Part shown: piece after piece, positions 1 through 7,920 of the stretch | How the letters are laid out: the number at the start of each line of letters is the position of its first letter | Position numbering within the stretch: the stretch's first letter is position 1 | Assembly: GCA_937889645.1 (NCBI GenBank) | Contig: CALBZE010000028.1 | Coordinates: 1 to 18,402 of the forward strand | Length of the DNA: 18,402 bases | DNA from: an uncultured bacterium | GTDB lineage: Bacteria > Gemmatimonadota > Gemmatimonadetes > Longimicrobiales > RSA9 | Reading direction: 5' to 3' | Made by a program: the position numbers and the translations under genes | Notes under the pieces: model-generated | What the model saw: the letters and a program-made list of their open reading frames with translations, nothing else | Databases searched by the model: none | Told to the model about the DNA's origin: nothing

Positions 1-1
1 C

Positions 2-520
2 ACCTCGCGGCTGAACCAGAACCTGCGCGAGGACAAGGGCTACACGTACGGCGCGCGGTCGTCGTTCGACGCCGGGCCGATCCCGAGCGCGTTCATCGCG
101 ACCGCGGCGGTGCAGACGGACGCGACGGGCCCGTCGCTCCGCGAGTTCATGAAGGAGCTGCGCGCGATCCGCGAGGGCGTGACGGACGAGGAGGTCGACC
201 GCGCGCGGAACTACCTGGCGATGGGCTTCCCGGCCGGATTCCAGTCGGTCTCCGGGATCGCCGGCCAGCTGGGCGACGTCGTCGCCTACGGGCTCCCGGT
301 CGACGACTTCAACCACTACACGCGCCGCGTGCTGGCGGTCACGAAGCGGGATGTAGAGCGCGTGGCGCGGAAGTACATCGACCCGGAGAACCTGGTCATC
401 GTCGTGGTCGGCGACCGCGCGAGGATCGAGGAGCAGATCCGGGCGGAGAACCTGGGCGAGATCCGGTTCCTCGAGGTGAAGGACGTCTTCGGCGAGCCGC
501 CGACGGCGACGGAGGATTGA
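2..520 (+). CDS. M16 family zinc metallopeptidase, C-terminal part (5' end outside the window)
   Basis: The reading frame is open from base 2 and ends at the TGA at 518-520, so 172 C-terminal residues are visible. The motif LREDKGYTYGARS near the start is the hallmark of the C-terminal (substrate-binding) M16 domain of pitrilysin/processing-peptidase-like proteins. The following segment, ending in a Y-x-DPENLVIVVVGD stretch, fits the last helices and strand of that domain. The catalytic HxxEH domain would lie upstream and cannot be checked, so this could be the catalytic or the inactive partner of an M16 pair. Such proteins in Gram-negative-type cells are usually secreted or periplasmic and degrade peptides. 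The C-terminus is acidic and short (TATED). The stop codon and its surroundings are repeated 51 bases downstream (see repeats). The call of M16_C is firm; substrate and activity are unknown. Confidence 0.88.
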   Translation, partial: TSRLNQNLREDKGYTYGARSSFDAGPIPSAFIATAAVQTDATGPSLREFMKELRAIREGVTDEEVDRARNYLAMGFPAGFQSVSGIAGQLGDVVAYGLPVDDFNHYTRRVLAVTKRDVERVARKYIDPENLVIVVVGDRARIEEQIRAENLGEIRFLEVKDVFGEPPTATED

Positions 521-597
521 GGCGATCGGCGGCGCCGAGCGGTCGGCGCGCCGACGCGGACGGAGGATTGACGCGATCCGGCGCCGGCTCGTCCCGC
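496..597. repeat. 51-bp-offset imperfect direct repeat spanning the M16 stop codon
   Basis: The block around GACGGAGGATTGA at 508-520 recurs at 559-571, with matching flanks on both sides: GCGATC follows in both copies and a GCCGACG-like stretch precedes both. The offset of 51 is a multiple of three, so the second copy carries an in-frame TGA. Read through the first stop, the frame would end in TRTED where the true protein ends in TATED. Confidence 0.75.
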
Positions 598-642
598 CTC
601 GGGGCGGGGACCGGGTCGTCCCACCTCAGGGCGGGGACCGGC
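589..642. repeat. Tandem pair of 27-bp units, each with a GC hairpin
   Basis: Two adjacent units (589-615 and 616-642) differ at about three positions. Each has the form TCGTCCC(G/A)CCTC(G/A)GGGCGGGGACCGG and each can fold on itself (GTCCC.CC against GG.GGGGAC). They lie between the M16 stop and the hemE start and could act as paired terminator-like or mRNA-end hairpins. There is no T-tract. Confidence 0.65.
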
Positions 643-656
643 GCCCGTAGGGATAG

Positions 657-1682
657 ATGAACGATCGATTGTTGCGCGCGCTGCGGCGCGAGCCGGTGGA
701 CGCGACGCCGGTCTGGTTCATGCGCCAGGCCGGCCGCTCGCTGCCGAAGTACCGGGAGAGCCGGGCGGAGCAGGGGATGTTCGAGATCATCCGCGACCCC
801 GAGCGGGCGGCGGAGATCACGGCGATGCCACTCGAGTACTTCCCGGTCGACGCGTGCGTGCTCTACAACGACCTCTCGACGCCGTTCTTCGGCGCGGGGT
901 TGGAGGTCACGCTGGTGCCCGGCGTCGGGCCGGTCGTGGACCGGCCGATCGAGGCCCCGGGCGACGTGGACCGCCTCCCGCCGTTCGACGTGCGGGAGGC
1001 GTTTCCGTACATCTACGAGCAGATCCGGATCCTGGGGGAGCGGATCGACGTGCCGGTGATCGCGTTCGTCGGCGCGCCGTTCACGCTCTGCTCGTACCTG
1101 CTGAAGCCGCGGGGCGGGAAGAGCCGGGAGGTCGAGGGGCTGAAGGCGTTCATCTTCCGCGAGCCGGAGGCGTGGGACCGGCTGGCGTCGTACTGGGCCG
1201 AGCATCTTGCCGAGTTCGGCGTCGCCCAGCACGAGGCGGGCGCCGCGGCGGTGCAGGTCTTCGACTCGTGGGCGGGCGCGCTGTCGCCCGAGGATTACGA
1301 GCGGTACGTGTTGCCGTACAACCGCCGGATGCTGGCGCGTCTGGCGGCGGCGGGCGTGCCGACGATCCACTTCGCGACCGGGAACCCGGCGCTGCTGCCG
1401 CTGATCGCGGCGGCCGGCGGCGACGGGCTCGGCGTCGACTGGCGCGTCCCGATCGACGAAGCGTGGGCCGCGGTCGGCCACGACCGCGCGATCCAGGGGA
1501 ACCTGGACCCGGCCGCGCTGCTGGCGGGCAGGGAGGTCGCGATCGCCCGGGCGCGGGACGTCATGGAGCGCGTCGGCGGTCGGCCGGGGCACATCTTCAA
1601 CGTCGGCCACGGGATCCTGCCGGGGACGGACCCGGAGGTGATCCGCGCGGTCGTGGAGTTCGTGCATGCGTTCGGCGGCTGA
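657..1682 (+). CDS. hemE: Uroporphyrinogen decarboxylase
   Basis: The 341-residue product matches the normal family length and removes the four acetate carboxyls of uroporphyrinogen III to give coproporphyrinogen III in the cytosol. Signature 1 (PVWFMRQAGRSLPKYR, residues 18-33) supplies the substrate-binding arginines. Asp72 in LYNDLSTP fits the pyrrole-binding aspartate. Signature 2 (FVGAPFTLCSYLLK, 137-150) contains the conserved Tyr147. IQGNLDP (279-285) and the C-terminal NVGHGILPGTDPE with His318 complete the core set. The ATG at 657 has only a weak upstream GGGAT, but it places the N-terminus where the family starts. hemH begins 20 bases after the stop, so the two are very likely co-transcribed. 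Nothing is missing from the active site. Confidence 0.97.
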   Translation: MNDRLLRALRREPVDATPVWFMRQAGRSLPKYRESRAEQGMFEIIRDPERAAEITAMPLEYFPVDACVLYNDLSTPFFGAGLEVTLVPGVGPVVDRPIEAPGDVDRLPPFDVREAFPYIYEQIRILGERIDVPVIAFVGAPFTLCSYLLKPRGGKSREVEGLKAFIFREPEAWDRLASYWAEHLAEFGVAQHEAGAAAVQVFDSWAGALSPEDYERYVLPYNRRMLARLAAAGVPTIHFATGNPALLPLIAAAGGDGLGVDWRVPIDEAWAAVGHDRAIQGNLDPAALLAGREVAIARARDVMERVGGRPGHIFNVGHGILPGTDPEVIRAVVEFVHAFGG

Positions 1683-1702
1683 GCCGCCTTGGAGATAGAG
1701 CC

Positions 1703-2797
1703 ATGAGCACGGGAATCATCCTCTTGAATTTCGGTGAGCCGGAGGACCCGACGCCGGAGGCGGTCGTCGCTTATCTGGAGCGGATCTTCCGGACGAACAT
1801 GTCCCTGGAGGGGAACCTGCCGCCGGAGCGGGTGCGGGCGCGGGTCCGGCAGCTCGCGGAGGAGCGGGCGCCGGGGCTGATCGAGGAGCTGGAGTCGATC
1901 GGCGGCTCGCCGCTGAACCGCCAGGCGCTGGCGCAGGCGGACGTGCTGGAGGCGGAGCTCGCGCGGCGCGGGCACGACGTGCGGTGCTACGTCGCCTACC
2001 AGTTCGCGGAGCCGCTGATCGCGGACGTCGTGCGGCGCGCGCGCGAGGACGGCGTGACCCGGGTGATCGGCTTCCCGGTCTACCCGCTGGCCGGCCCGTC
2101 GACGACGGTCGCGGCGCTGGACGACCTGCGCCGCACGGTCGACGAGGCAAGGTGGGACGTCGAGCTGCGCGAGGTCGGCGGCTGGCACCGGCACCCGGCG
2201 TTCACGGCGATGTGGGCGGACGCGGCGCGTCGTACCGCGGACGCGGCCGGCATCGACCTGCGCGACCCGCGCGTCCGGCTCGTCTTCTCCGTGCACGGCA
2301 CGCCGATGAAGTACATCGAGGCGGGGAGCCGGTACGTCGAATACGCCGAGGAGGCGTGCGCGGCGGTGGCGGAGGCGCTCGGCGTCGCGATGTACGAGAT
2401 CGGGTACCAGAACCACACGAACCGCCCCGTCGCCTGGACGCAGCCGGACATCGAGGCGGTGATCGAGCGGGTCGACGCGGACCACGTGGTCGTCGTGCCG
2501 ATCGCGTTCATGCGCGAGCAGTCCGAGACGCTGGCCGAGCTGGACCACGAGTTGCGCGAGGAGGCGGAGTCGCGTGGGCTGGGCTTCCACCGCGTCCCGG
2601 TCCCACACGACGACCCGCGCCTCGGCGGGTTGCTGGCCGACGTCGTCGCGCCGTTGCTCGAGGGGCCGGCGGATCGCGTTGGAGTCGGCGCGGCCGACGC
2701 GGCGGGCGACGAGGCTCGGGGCGGTGCGCCGGGCGTCGCCGCGTGCGAGTGCCGCCCCGGCGCGTGCTGCATGGCGGGCGCGGTGCCGGTGGGTTGA
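1703..2797 (+). CDS. hemH: Ferrochelatase with a four-cysteine C-terminal tail
   Basis: The 364-residue protein inserts Fe2+ into protoporphyrin (or, in the alternative route, coproporphyrin). The N-terminus MSTGIILLNFGEPEDP is typical of the family, and the ATG follows a GGAG at a suitable distance, 20 bases after the hemE stop. The metal-site histidine is His198 in VFSVHGTP, and the second conserved acid is Glu275 in EQSETLAELD. YQNHTNRPVAW (235-245) replaces the usual YQSRVGP-like block and is less canonical. After about residue 320 the sequence becomes Gly/Ala-rich and ends with Cys348, Cys350, Cys355 and Cys356 in CECRPGACC. C-terminal cysteines ligate a [2Fe-2S] cluster in animal and some bacterial ferrochelatases. 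However, the internal cysteine ligand those enzymes use before an STT motif is Pro132 here. Function as ferrochelatase is firm; the cluster is inference. Confidence 0.95.
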   Translation: MSTGIILLNFGEPEDPTPEAVVAYLERIFRTNMSLEGNLPPERVRARVRQLAEERAPGLIEELESIGGSPLNRQALAQADVLEAELARRGHDVRCYVAYQFAEPLIADVVRRAREDGVTRVIGFPVYPLAGPSTTVAALDDLRRTVDEARWDVELREVGGWHRHPAFTAMWADAARRTADAAGIDLRDPRVRLVFSVHGTPMKYIEAGSRYVEYAEEACAAVAEALGVAMYEIGYQNHTNRPVAWTQPDIEAVIERVDADHVVVVPIAFMREQSETLAELDHELREEAESRGLGFHRVPVPHDDPRLGGLLADVVAPLLEGPADRVGVGAADAAGDEARGGAPGVAACECRPGACCMAGAVPVG

Positions 2798-2822
2798 GCG
2801 GAATCCCTCGCGTCCGCGCCTC

Positions 2823-4805
2823 TCAGGCCGCCTCCGCCCTCGCCCCGTCGATCGCGACCGGGAGCCAGAGCGTGAAGGTCGAGCCGCGGCCGGGCTCGCT
2901 GTCGACGGTGACGTCGCCGTGGAGCACGCGGGCGATGCGGCGGCTGATCGGGAGCCCGAGGCCGGCGCCTCCGGCGGTCGCCGGGTCGAGACGGATGAAT
3001 TCCTCGAAGATCTCGGCCTGTTTGTCGGCGGGGATCCCGGGCCCCGTGTCGGTCACGTCGATCCTGACCCAACCTCCCCTTCCGCCGCGTCCGGCCATCC
3101 CCGGCGGCGGCCCGACGGCCCTGCGGGCGCGGACCGTCACGCGCCCGCCCGGCGGCGTGTACTTCAACGCGTTCGAGATGAGGTTGCCGAGGATCTGCGC
3201 GATGCGCGTCCGGTCCGACGACACGATCGTGAGCGGCTCGTCCGTCTCGGCGACGAGCTCGAGGTCGGCGGCCTGGGCCTGGGCGCGGTACTCGTCCGTC
3301 GTCGCCCGGACCAGATCCCTCACGTCGAGGGACGCGATGTCCAGCCGGATCTCGCCGGCCTCGGTGCGCGCCAGCTCGACGAGTTCCTGGATCAGTTCGA
3401 GCGCGGACCGGATCGACTGGCGGCTGCGGGCCAGACCCTCGCGCTGCTCCGACGACAGTTCGCCTTTGACCCCCATCTCGAGGAGCTCGAGGAAGCCATC
3501 GGCGGCGCCGAGCGGGTTCTTGAGGTCGTGGCTGAAGCCCCGGACCAGCCGGGCGCGGCTCTCGGCGACGCGCTCGAGGTCGCGGCGTGCGGCCTCGGAC
3601 TCGGCGAGCGCGCGGGCGTTGCGGAACGCGAGAGAGGCGAGGTTACCGAAGATCCCGACGCGGGCGATCTCGCTGCGGTCGAAAGGCCGGCGATCGGCCC
3701 GACGCAAGACGTAGAGCGCGCCGAACGCCTCGCCCGCGGCGGCGAGCGGGACGACGACGATGTCGCAGCCTTCGCATCGTTCGACGATATCGCCCGGCAG
3801 GGTGTGGTTCGCGCGGCCGAGCTTGCTCAGCCGGGTCGGCCGGCCGACGGCGAGCGCGCGCTCCGTGTAGGACCCCGCGAGCGGGCCCTCGGCGCGGGGC
3901 ACCGGTGCGAACTCCCCCGCGGCGGAGACGATGCGCAGCGTGTTCGTGGCCGGGTCGATCCGTTCGACGAAGGCGCCGTCGGCGCCGGTCGCGAGGAGCG
4001 CGCTCGAGGCGATCTCGACGAGGACGTCGTCGATCGTGTGGGGCGCGCCGAGCGCCTCCGCCGCGCGGCGCAGCGCCGCTTCTTCGCGGGCCCGGCGGCG
4101 CAGGTCCCGGGCGAGGGTTCGGAGGCGCTGCTGGATGCTGAGTGCGGTCAGCGCCGCGACGAACGCCATCAGCGCGAGGGCGACGGTGAGCACGGCGCCG
4201 AGCCGGTCGGCGTCCTCGATCTGCGCGATGACTTCGTTCAGGTTGCGCTCGAGGTCCGCGTCGAGCTCCTGCGTCGCGTTCATGACCTGCTCGAAGAGGG
4301 GTAGGCTGGCCTGCAGGAGCTCCCCGCCGCGCTCCGGAGGCACGCTCCCCGCGAGGACCGCCTCCTGCACCCTGTGCCACGCGGCGGCCCGGTCGCGCAG
4401 GAGTTCGAGCCGGGTCATGATCGTGCCGTCCCGCCCGCTCGCGACGAGCCCTTCGAGGTGCTCGAGCTGGCGGATATCCCGGTCCCTGAGCTCCACGTAC
4501 CTGCGACGCGTCTCGGCCGAGCCGGTGAGCAGGTACGAGCGGATCGCCGTTCCCTCCAGCGCGTACGTCACCTGCAGCGCGCTGAGCGTGTCGCGAGCGG
4601 GTTGGATCCGCGTCTCGATCCCCTTGCGCAGCGAGTCGACCTGCCGGCGGATCATGATCGGGAAGACGAAGAGCGCGAGCAGCGAGACGAGGATGAACGC
4701 GACGGGGAGGTGGAATTCCCAGCGCGAGAGCGGCGCGGCCGTGGTCCGCGTGCGGTCGTCGTCGAGCGATCTGGCCTTCTTTGAGACGTGCGGTCGCTCG
4801 CCCAT
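2823..4805 (-). CDS. Membrane sensor histidine kinase: CHASE3-like sensor, GAF, HisKA, HATPase_c
   Basis: This 660-residue kinase has a first membrane segment at about 33-52, then a helical extracytoplasmic region (55-200) that looks like a CHASE3 domain. A second membrane segment lies at about 203-224, followed by a GAF-like domain (about 245-400) with a CEGC pair at 344-347. The phospho-acceptor is His426 in GFSHDLKNPLG. The N box is NLISNALKYTPPGGRV (541-556), the G1 box DTGPG (586-590) and the G2 box GAGLGL (613-618). A Gly/Pro-rich insert of about 17 residues (GPPPGMAGRGGRGG) separates the N and G1 boxes. The gene converges on hemH with a 25-base gap. No response regulator is adjacent, so its partner is unknown. 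Start at ATG 4805 is chosen because no better start with a ribosome site is visible. Confidence 0.93.
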   Translation of the reverse strand: MGERPHVSKKARSLDDDRTRTTAAPLSRWEFHLPVAFILVSLLALFVFPIMIRRQVDSLRKGIETRIQPARDTLSALQVTYALEGTAIRSYLLTGSAETRRRYVELRDRDIRQLEHLEGLVASGRDGTIMTRLELLRDRAAAWHRVQEAVLAGSVPPERGGELLQASLPLFEQVMNATQELDADLERNLNEVIAQIEDADRLGAVLTVALALMAFVAALTALSIQQRLRTLARDLRRRAREEAALRRAAEALGAPHTIDDVLVEIASSALLATGADGAFVERIDPATNTLRIVSAAGEFAPVPRAEGPLAGSYTERALAVGRPTRLSKLGRANHTLPGDIVERCEGCDIVVVPLAAAGEAFGALYVLRRADRRPFDRSEIARVGIFGNLASLAFRNARALAESEAARRDLERVAESRARLVRGFSHDLKNPLGAADGFLELLEMGVKGELSSEQREGLARSRQSIRSALELIQELVELARTEAGEIRLDIASLDVRDLVRATTDEYRAQAQAADLELVAETDEPLTIVSSDRTRIAQILGNLISNALKYTPPGGRVTVRARRAVGPPPGMAGRGGRGGWVRIDVTDTGPGIPADKQAEIFEEFIRLDPATAGGAGLGLPISRRIARVLHGDVTVDSEPGRGSTFTLWLPVAIDGARAEAA

Positions 4806-4892
4806 GGGCCCGGCATTCCCGCGTGGAGGATCCCGGACGCTCTCGCGCCTGCCGATCGGCCTATCGGTCGGGCGGGGTGCACTTCATATGCC

Positions 4893-4921
4893 AGGCGGGG
4901 CGCGGCAATCGCGCCCCGCCT
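4893..4921 (-). terminator. Perfect 12-bp GC hairpin downstream of the propeller/GGT gene
   Basis: AGGCGGGGCGCG (4893-4904) pairs perfectly with CGCGCCCCGCCT (4910-4921) across a 5-base loop (GCAAT). It sits about 45 bases past the stop of the minus-strand gene that ends at 4965 and 88 bases before the kinase start. That position suits a terminator or insulating hairpin. No T-tract follows on either strand, so it may work by structure alone or be factor-assisted. Confidence 0.5.
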
Positions 4922-4964
4922 AGTCTTGTCAACGAATTTCGTACCGGTCGCGATCGCGCGGTTC

Positions 4965-7886
4965 TCAGCGGACCGCGCCCCCGCTGCCCGAGCGCCGCGG
5001 GTCGCCGCCGGCGCGGACCCGGCCGCCGTCGACGACGACGGCGGCGCCGTACCCCATGCGCAGCTCGCCGCGGAGCGAGATCGGCTGGAGCACGTGCCCC
5101 ATCTCGCGGAGGCGCCGGATGACCTCCGGCGCGAATCCGTTCTCGTGCTGGATCAGGATCTCGCGGCGGCCGTCGGCGCCCGTGCGCCCGGAGATCAGGA
5201 AGCGCGGCTGCTCGAGCGCCTGCTGCGGGCCCATGCCGAAATCGATCACGCTCGTCACGATCTGGTAGACGGCGGACGTGATCCAGGCGTTCCCCGCGGC
5301 GCCCGCGGCCAGGAGCGGGCGCCGGTCGCGGCCGGTGCCGCGGAAGACGAGCGTCGGCGCGATGGTGCTCCCGTGGCGGGCGTTGGGGAGGCGCGCGCCG
5401 TAGGCGCGCGCGTCGTTCCCGTAGGAGTGCAGCTTGTCGTTGTACAGGAAGCCGAGCCCCGGCGTCACGTGGAAGTTGCCGCCCCACGTGCCGAGCGTCT
5501 GCGTGACCGCGACCATGTTCCCGTCCGCGTCGGCGACGGCGAACGCGGTCGTGCCGGTCTGGCGACACCCCGGGAGCGCGAAGTCGGGGGCGGTCGATTC
5601 GCAGTCGGGCGCGGCGCCGGCGGGCGGGAGCGCCGCCGCGCCCGTCGAGGCCCAACCGTCTTCGGCCGCCGCGAGCACCGACGCGGCGCCGACGCCGGTC
5701 CGGGCAAGCCCCACCGCTGTTGCGCCCACGCCACCCTCCGTCGCACCCGCCCCACGCGCGGTCCGCGTCGGTGCGCACTCGCCGCGCTCGAGCGCATCGA
5801 GCGCCTCCCGGTCCAGCGCCCGCGCCGGGTCGAAGCAGCGCCAGCGCGCGGCCGCGGTGTCCTTGCTCGTGAACGGCGTCACGTCGACCGGCCAGAGCCC
5901 GGGGTCCGCGATGCGGCCGCGCGTCGACGGGACCAGCTTCCACGCCTCGATCATCGCGTGCAGCGTCGCCGCATCGTCCGTCGGTGGGCGGGGCGAGCGG
6001 TGGTGCTCCAGGAGGTTGAGCTGCGCGGCGAGCGTGGCGCCGCCCGAGACCGGCGGCGCGCTGCCGTAGATCGTGTGGCCGCGGTACGTCGTGCGGACCG
6101 GCTCGCGCCAGGCGGCGTAGTAGCGCGCCATGTCGTGCATGGTGATCGCGCTCCCGTGCGCGCGCAGGTCACGCACGATGCGCCGCGCGATCTCGCCCTC
6201 GTAGAACGCGTCGCGTCCGCCCTCGGCGATCTGACGGAGCGTCCACGCGAGGTCGGGGTTGCGGAGCGTGTCGCCGGGCTGGAGCGGCTCGCCGTCGGGG
6301 AAGAAGAGCGCCCGCGCGCCCTCGGAGCGCATGAACCGCTCGCGCTCGCGGGCGAGGGTCGTGGGGAACGCGTCGTCGAGGACGAACCCTTCCTCGGCCA
6401 GCCGAATCGCGGGCTCGAGCAACTCCGCCCACCCGAGCTTGCCGCTGCCGTAGCGCTGCCAGGCGCGCCACATCCCGTCGACGGTGCCCGGGACGTTCGC
6501 GGCCGCCGCGCCTTCCGCGCCGCGTAGCGCGCCGTTGTCCAGCGTCGCCGCCTCGGGCGCGCGGGTCATGAACTCCAGCAGCACGGGCTCGTCCATCCCC
6601 TTCAGGTGGATCAGCATCTGGCCGTAGCCGCCAATCCCGCTCGCGTCCGGCTCGACGACGCCGAGCGCGAAGGAGACGGCGACGGCGGCGTCGACGACGT
6701 TCCCGCCCTTCCTCAGGATCTCGAGCCCGGCCTCGGTCGCGAGCGGGTGCGCGCTCGAGACCGCCGCGCGCCCGACCGCCTCCTCGCGGTAAGGCGGCCG
6801 CTCGCGCAGCATCTCGTGGATCACGCGCTCGAGCGCCGTGTCGCTCGCCGCCGCGAGGGCGCGGGGGCGGTAGACGTCGCGGAGGCGCTCCCACTGCGCG
6901 CGGCGCGGCGCCGCGTCCGGGCCGGCGTAGTAGAGCGACGCGATACGCTCCCAGGCCCGGTCGAAGACCGCGGCGTTCGTCGCCGTGTCGATCGGCGCGG
7001 CGATGGCGAGCTCGGCGAGCCCGTCGTCGACCGGCGTCGGCGCGGCGACCCGCCAGAGCCGCGGCGCGGACGAGAGCGTCGATTCCGCATCGCGGTCCGG
7101 GATCCGGTCCGGGTCGCCGTTGTAGGCGACGTCGCTCGGAGCCCACCCGGCGAGGAGGAGCGTGGCGCCGTCCGCGGACCAGGCCACGGGGCGCGCGGCG
7201 CGGCCGCTGGCCTGATTCGGGTACCCGCCGTCGACGCTCGTGACCCAGACGCCCGGCCGGCCGCCCGCGCCCGCGAACGCGAGCCGGCTCCCGTCCGGCG
7301 ACCAGACGGGGTACGCGGGGGCCGGATCGGAGAGGACCGTGCGATCTTCGCCCCCGCCCAGCCGCAGCACGCGCAGCTCGCGGGACCGGCCGCGGACGCG
7401 GACGTAGGCGACGCGTTCGCCGTCGGGCGAGACGGCCGCCATGCGATCCGCGCCCGCGCCGCGCGTCAGCCGCTCCTCGCTGCCGTCGGCGCGCAGGAGC
7501 CAGAGGTCCGCGGCGTCGCCCCTGCCGCGGCTGAAGACGATCGAGCCGTCCGGCGCCGGCGCCGGCTCCCGCTCCGGCTCGGGCGACTCGGTCAGCCGGA
7601 CCGGCTCGCCGAGCGGGCCGTCCGGTCCGACCTCGAGGCGCCAGAGGTCGAAGCCGCCGGCCCGGTCGGACGCGAAGATCACCGCCCGGCCGTCCGCCGT
7701 CCACGCGGGCTCGATGTCCAGCGCGGCGCCGCTCGTGAGCCGGATGAGCGACGTCGGATCGGACGCGTCGGGCGCGAGCCAGAGGTCGCCGTGGATCTCG
7801 AGGACGAGGCGGCCGTCGGGCGAGACGGCGCCCGGGCCCTGGAGCAGGGCGGTCAGCAGGAACGTCGTCGTCAGCAGCAGAGTCAT
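4965..7886 (-). CDS. Fusion protein: TolB-like beta-propeller, tricorn C1-like linker, gamma-glutamyltransferase domain
   Basis: The 973-residue product starts with a hydrophobic leader (MTLLLTTTFLLTALLQ), suggesting export. Residues about 20-285 carry PD40/TolB-type propeller repeats (AVSPDGRLV, AWTADGRAVIFAS, AVSPDGERVAYVR, VWSPDGSRLAFAG, AWSADGATLLLAG). Residues about 305-365 (FDRAWERIASLYY...QWERLRDVYRP...VIHEMLRE) resemble the C1 segment that precedes the S41 protease core in tricorn-like proteins. That core is absent. From about 370 a gamma-glutamyltranspeptidase Ntn-hydrolase domain runs to the end: ASGIGGYGQMLI, NVPGTVDGM and the autocleavage/nucleophile site GTTAF with Thr779, plus Thr797 of the Thr dyad. 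The region before the nucleophile (about 700-775) is an Ala/Gly-rich insert. The usual glutamate-binding Arg of the IDFREMAP-type motif is replaced (EFMTRAP, Met440), and the Asn after the TxTL motif is Gly799, so the substrate may not be glutathione. ATG 7886 is used although the frame is open further upstream. Confidence 0.88.
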   Translation of the reverse strand: MTLLLTTTFLLTALLQGPGAVSPDGRLVLEIHGDLWLAPDASDPTSLIRLTSGAALDIEPAWTADGRAVIFASDRAGGFDLWRLEVGPDGPLGEPVRLTESPEPEREPAPAPDGSIVFSRGRGDAADLWLLRADGSEERLTRGAGADRMAAVSPDGERVAYVRVRGRSRELRVLRLGGGEDRTVLSDPAPAYPVWSPDGSRLAFAGAGGRPGVWVTSVDGGYPNQASGRAARPVAWSADGATLLLAGWAPSDVAYNGDPDRIPDRDAESTLSSAPRLWRVAAPTPVDDGLAELAIAAPIDTATNAAVFDRAWERIASLYYAGPDAAPRRAQWERLRDVYRPRALAAASDTALERVIHEMLRERPPYREEAVGRAAVSSAHPLATEAGLEILRKGGNVVDAAVAVSFALGVVEPDASGIGGYGQMLIHLKGMDEPVLLEFMTRAPEAATLDNGALRGAEGAAAANVPGTVDGMWRAWQRYGSGKLGWAELLEPAIRLAEEGFVLDDAFPTTLARERERFMRSEGARALFFPDGEPLQPGDTLRNPDLAWTLRQIAEGGRDAFYEGEIARRIVRDLRAHGSAITMHDMARYYAAWREPVRTTYRGHTIYGSAPPVSGGATLAAQLNLLEHHRSPRPPTDDAATLHAMIEAWKLVPSTRGRIADPGLWPVDVTPFTSKDTAAARWRCFDPARALDREALDALERGECAPTRTARGAGATEGGVGATAVGLARTGVGAASVLAAAEDGWASTGAAALPPAGAAPDCESTAPDFALPGCRQTGTTAFAVADADGNMVAVTQTLGTWGGNFHVTPGLGFLYNDKLHSYGNDARAYGARLPNARHGSTIAPTLVFRGTGRDRRPLLAAGAAGNAWITSAVYQIVTSVIDFGMGPQQALEQPRFLISGRTGADGRREILIQHENGFAPEVIRRLREMGHVLQPISLRGELRMGYGAAVVVDGGRVRAGGDPRRSGSGGAVR

Positions 7887-7920
7887 GTCGTCGTCGAGTT
7901 CGGTGTGGGCGACCCCGGGC

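Noticed and set aside
2574..4304. Long plus-strand open frame of 576 codons opposite the histidine kinase
   Set aside because: It is rich in Arg, Gly, Ala and Asp without domain logic, and the minus strand holds an unmistakable kinase. It is a high-GC shadow frame.
4927..4932. Consensus TTGACA on the minus strand as a -35 box for the kinase
   Set aside because: The position 17 bases downstream falls in the GC hairpin (ATTGCC), with no acceptable -10 box.
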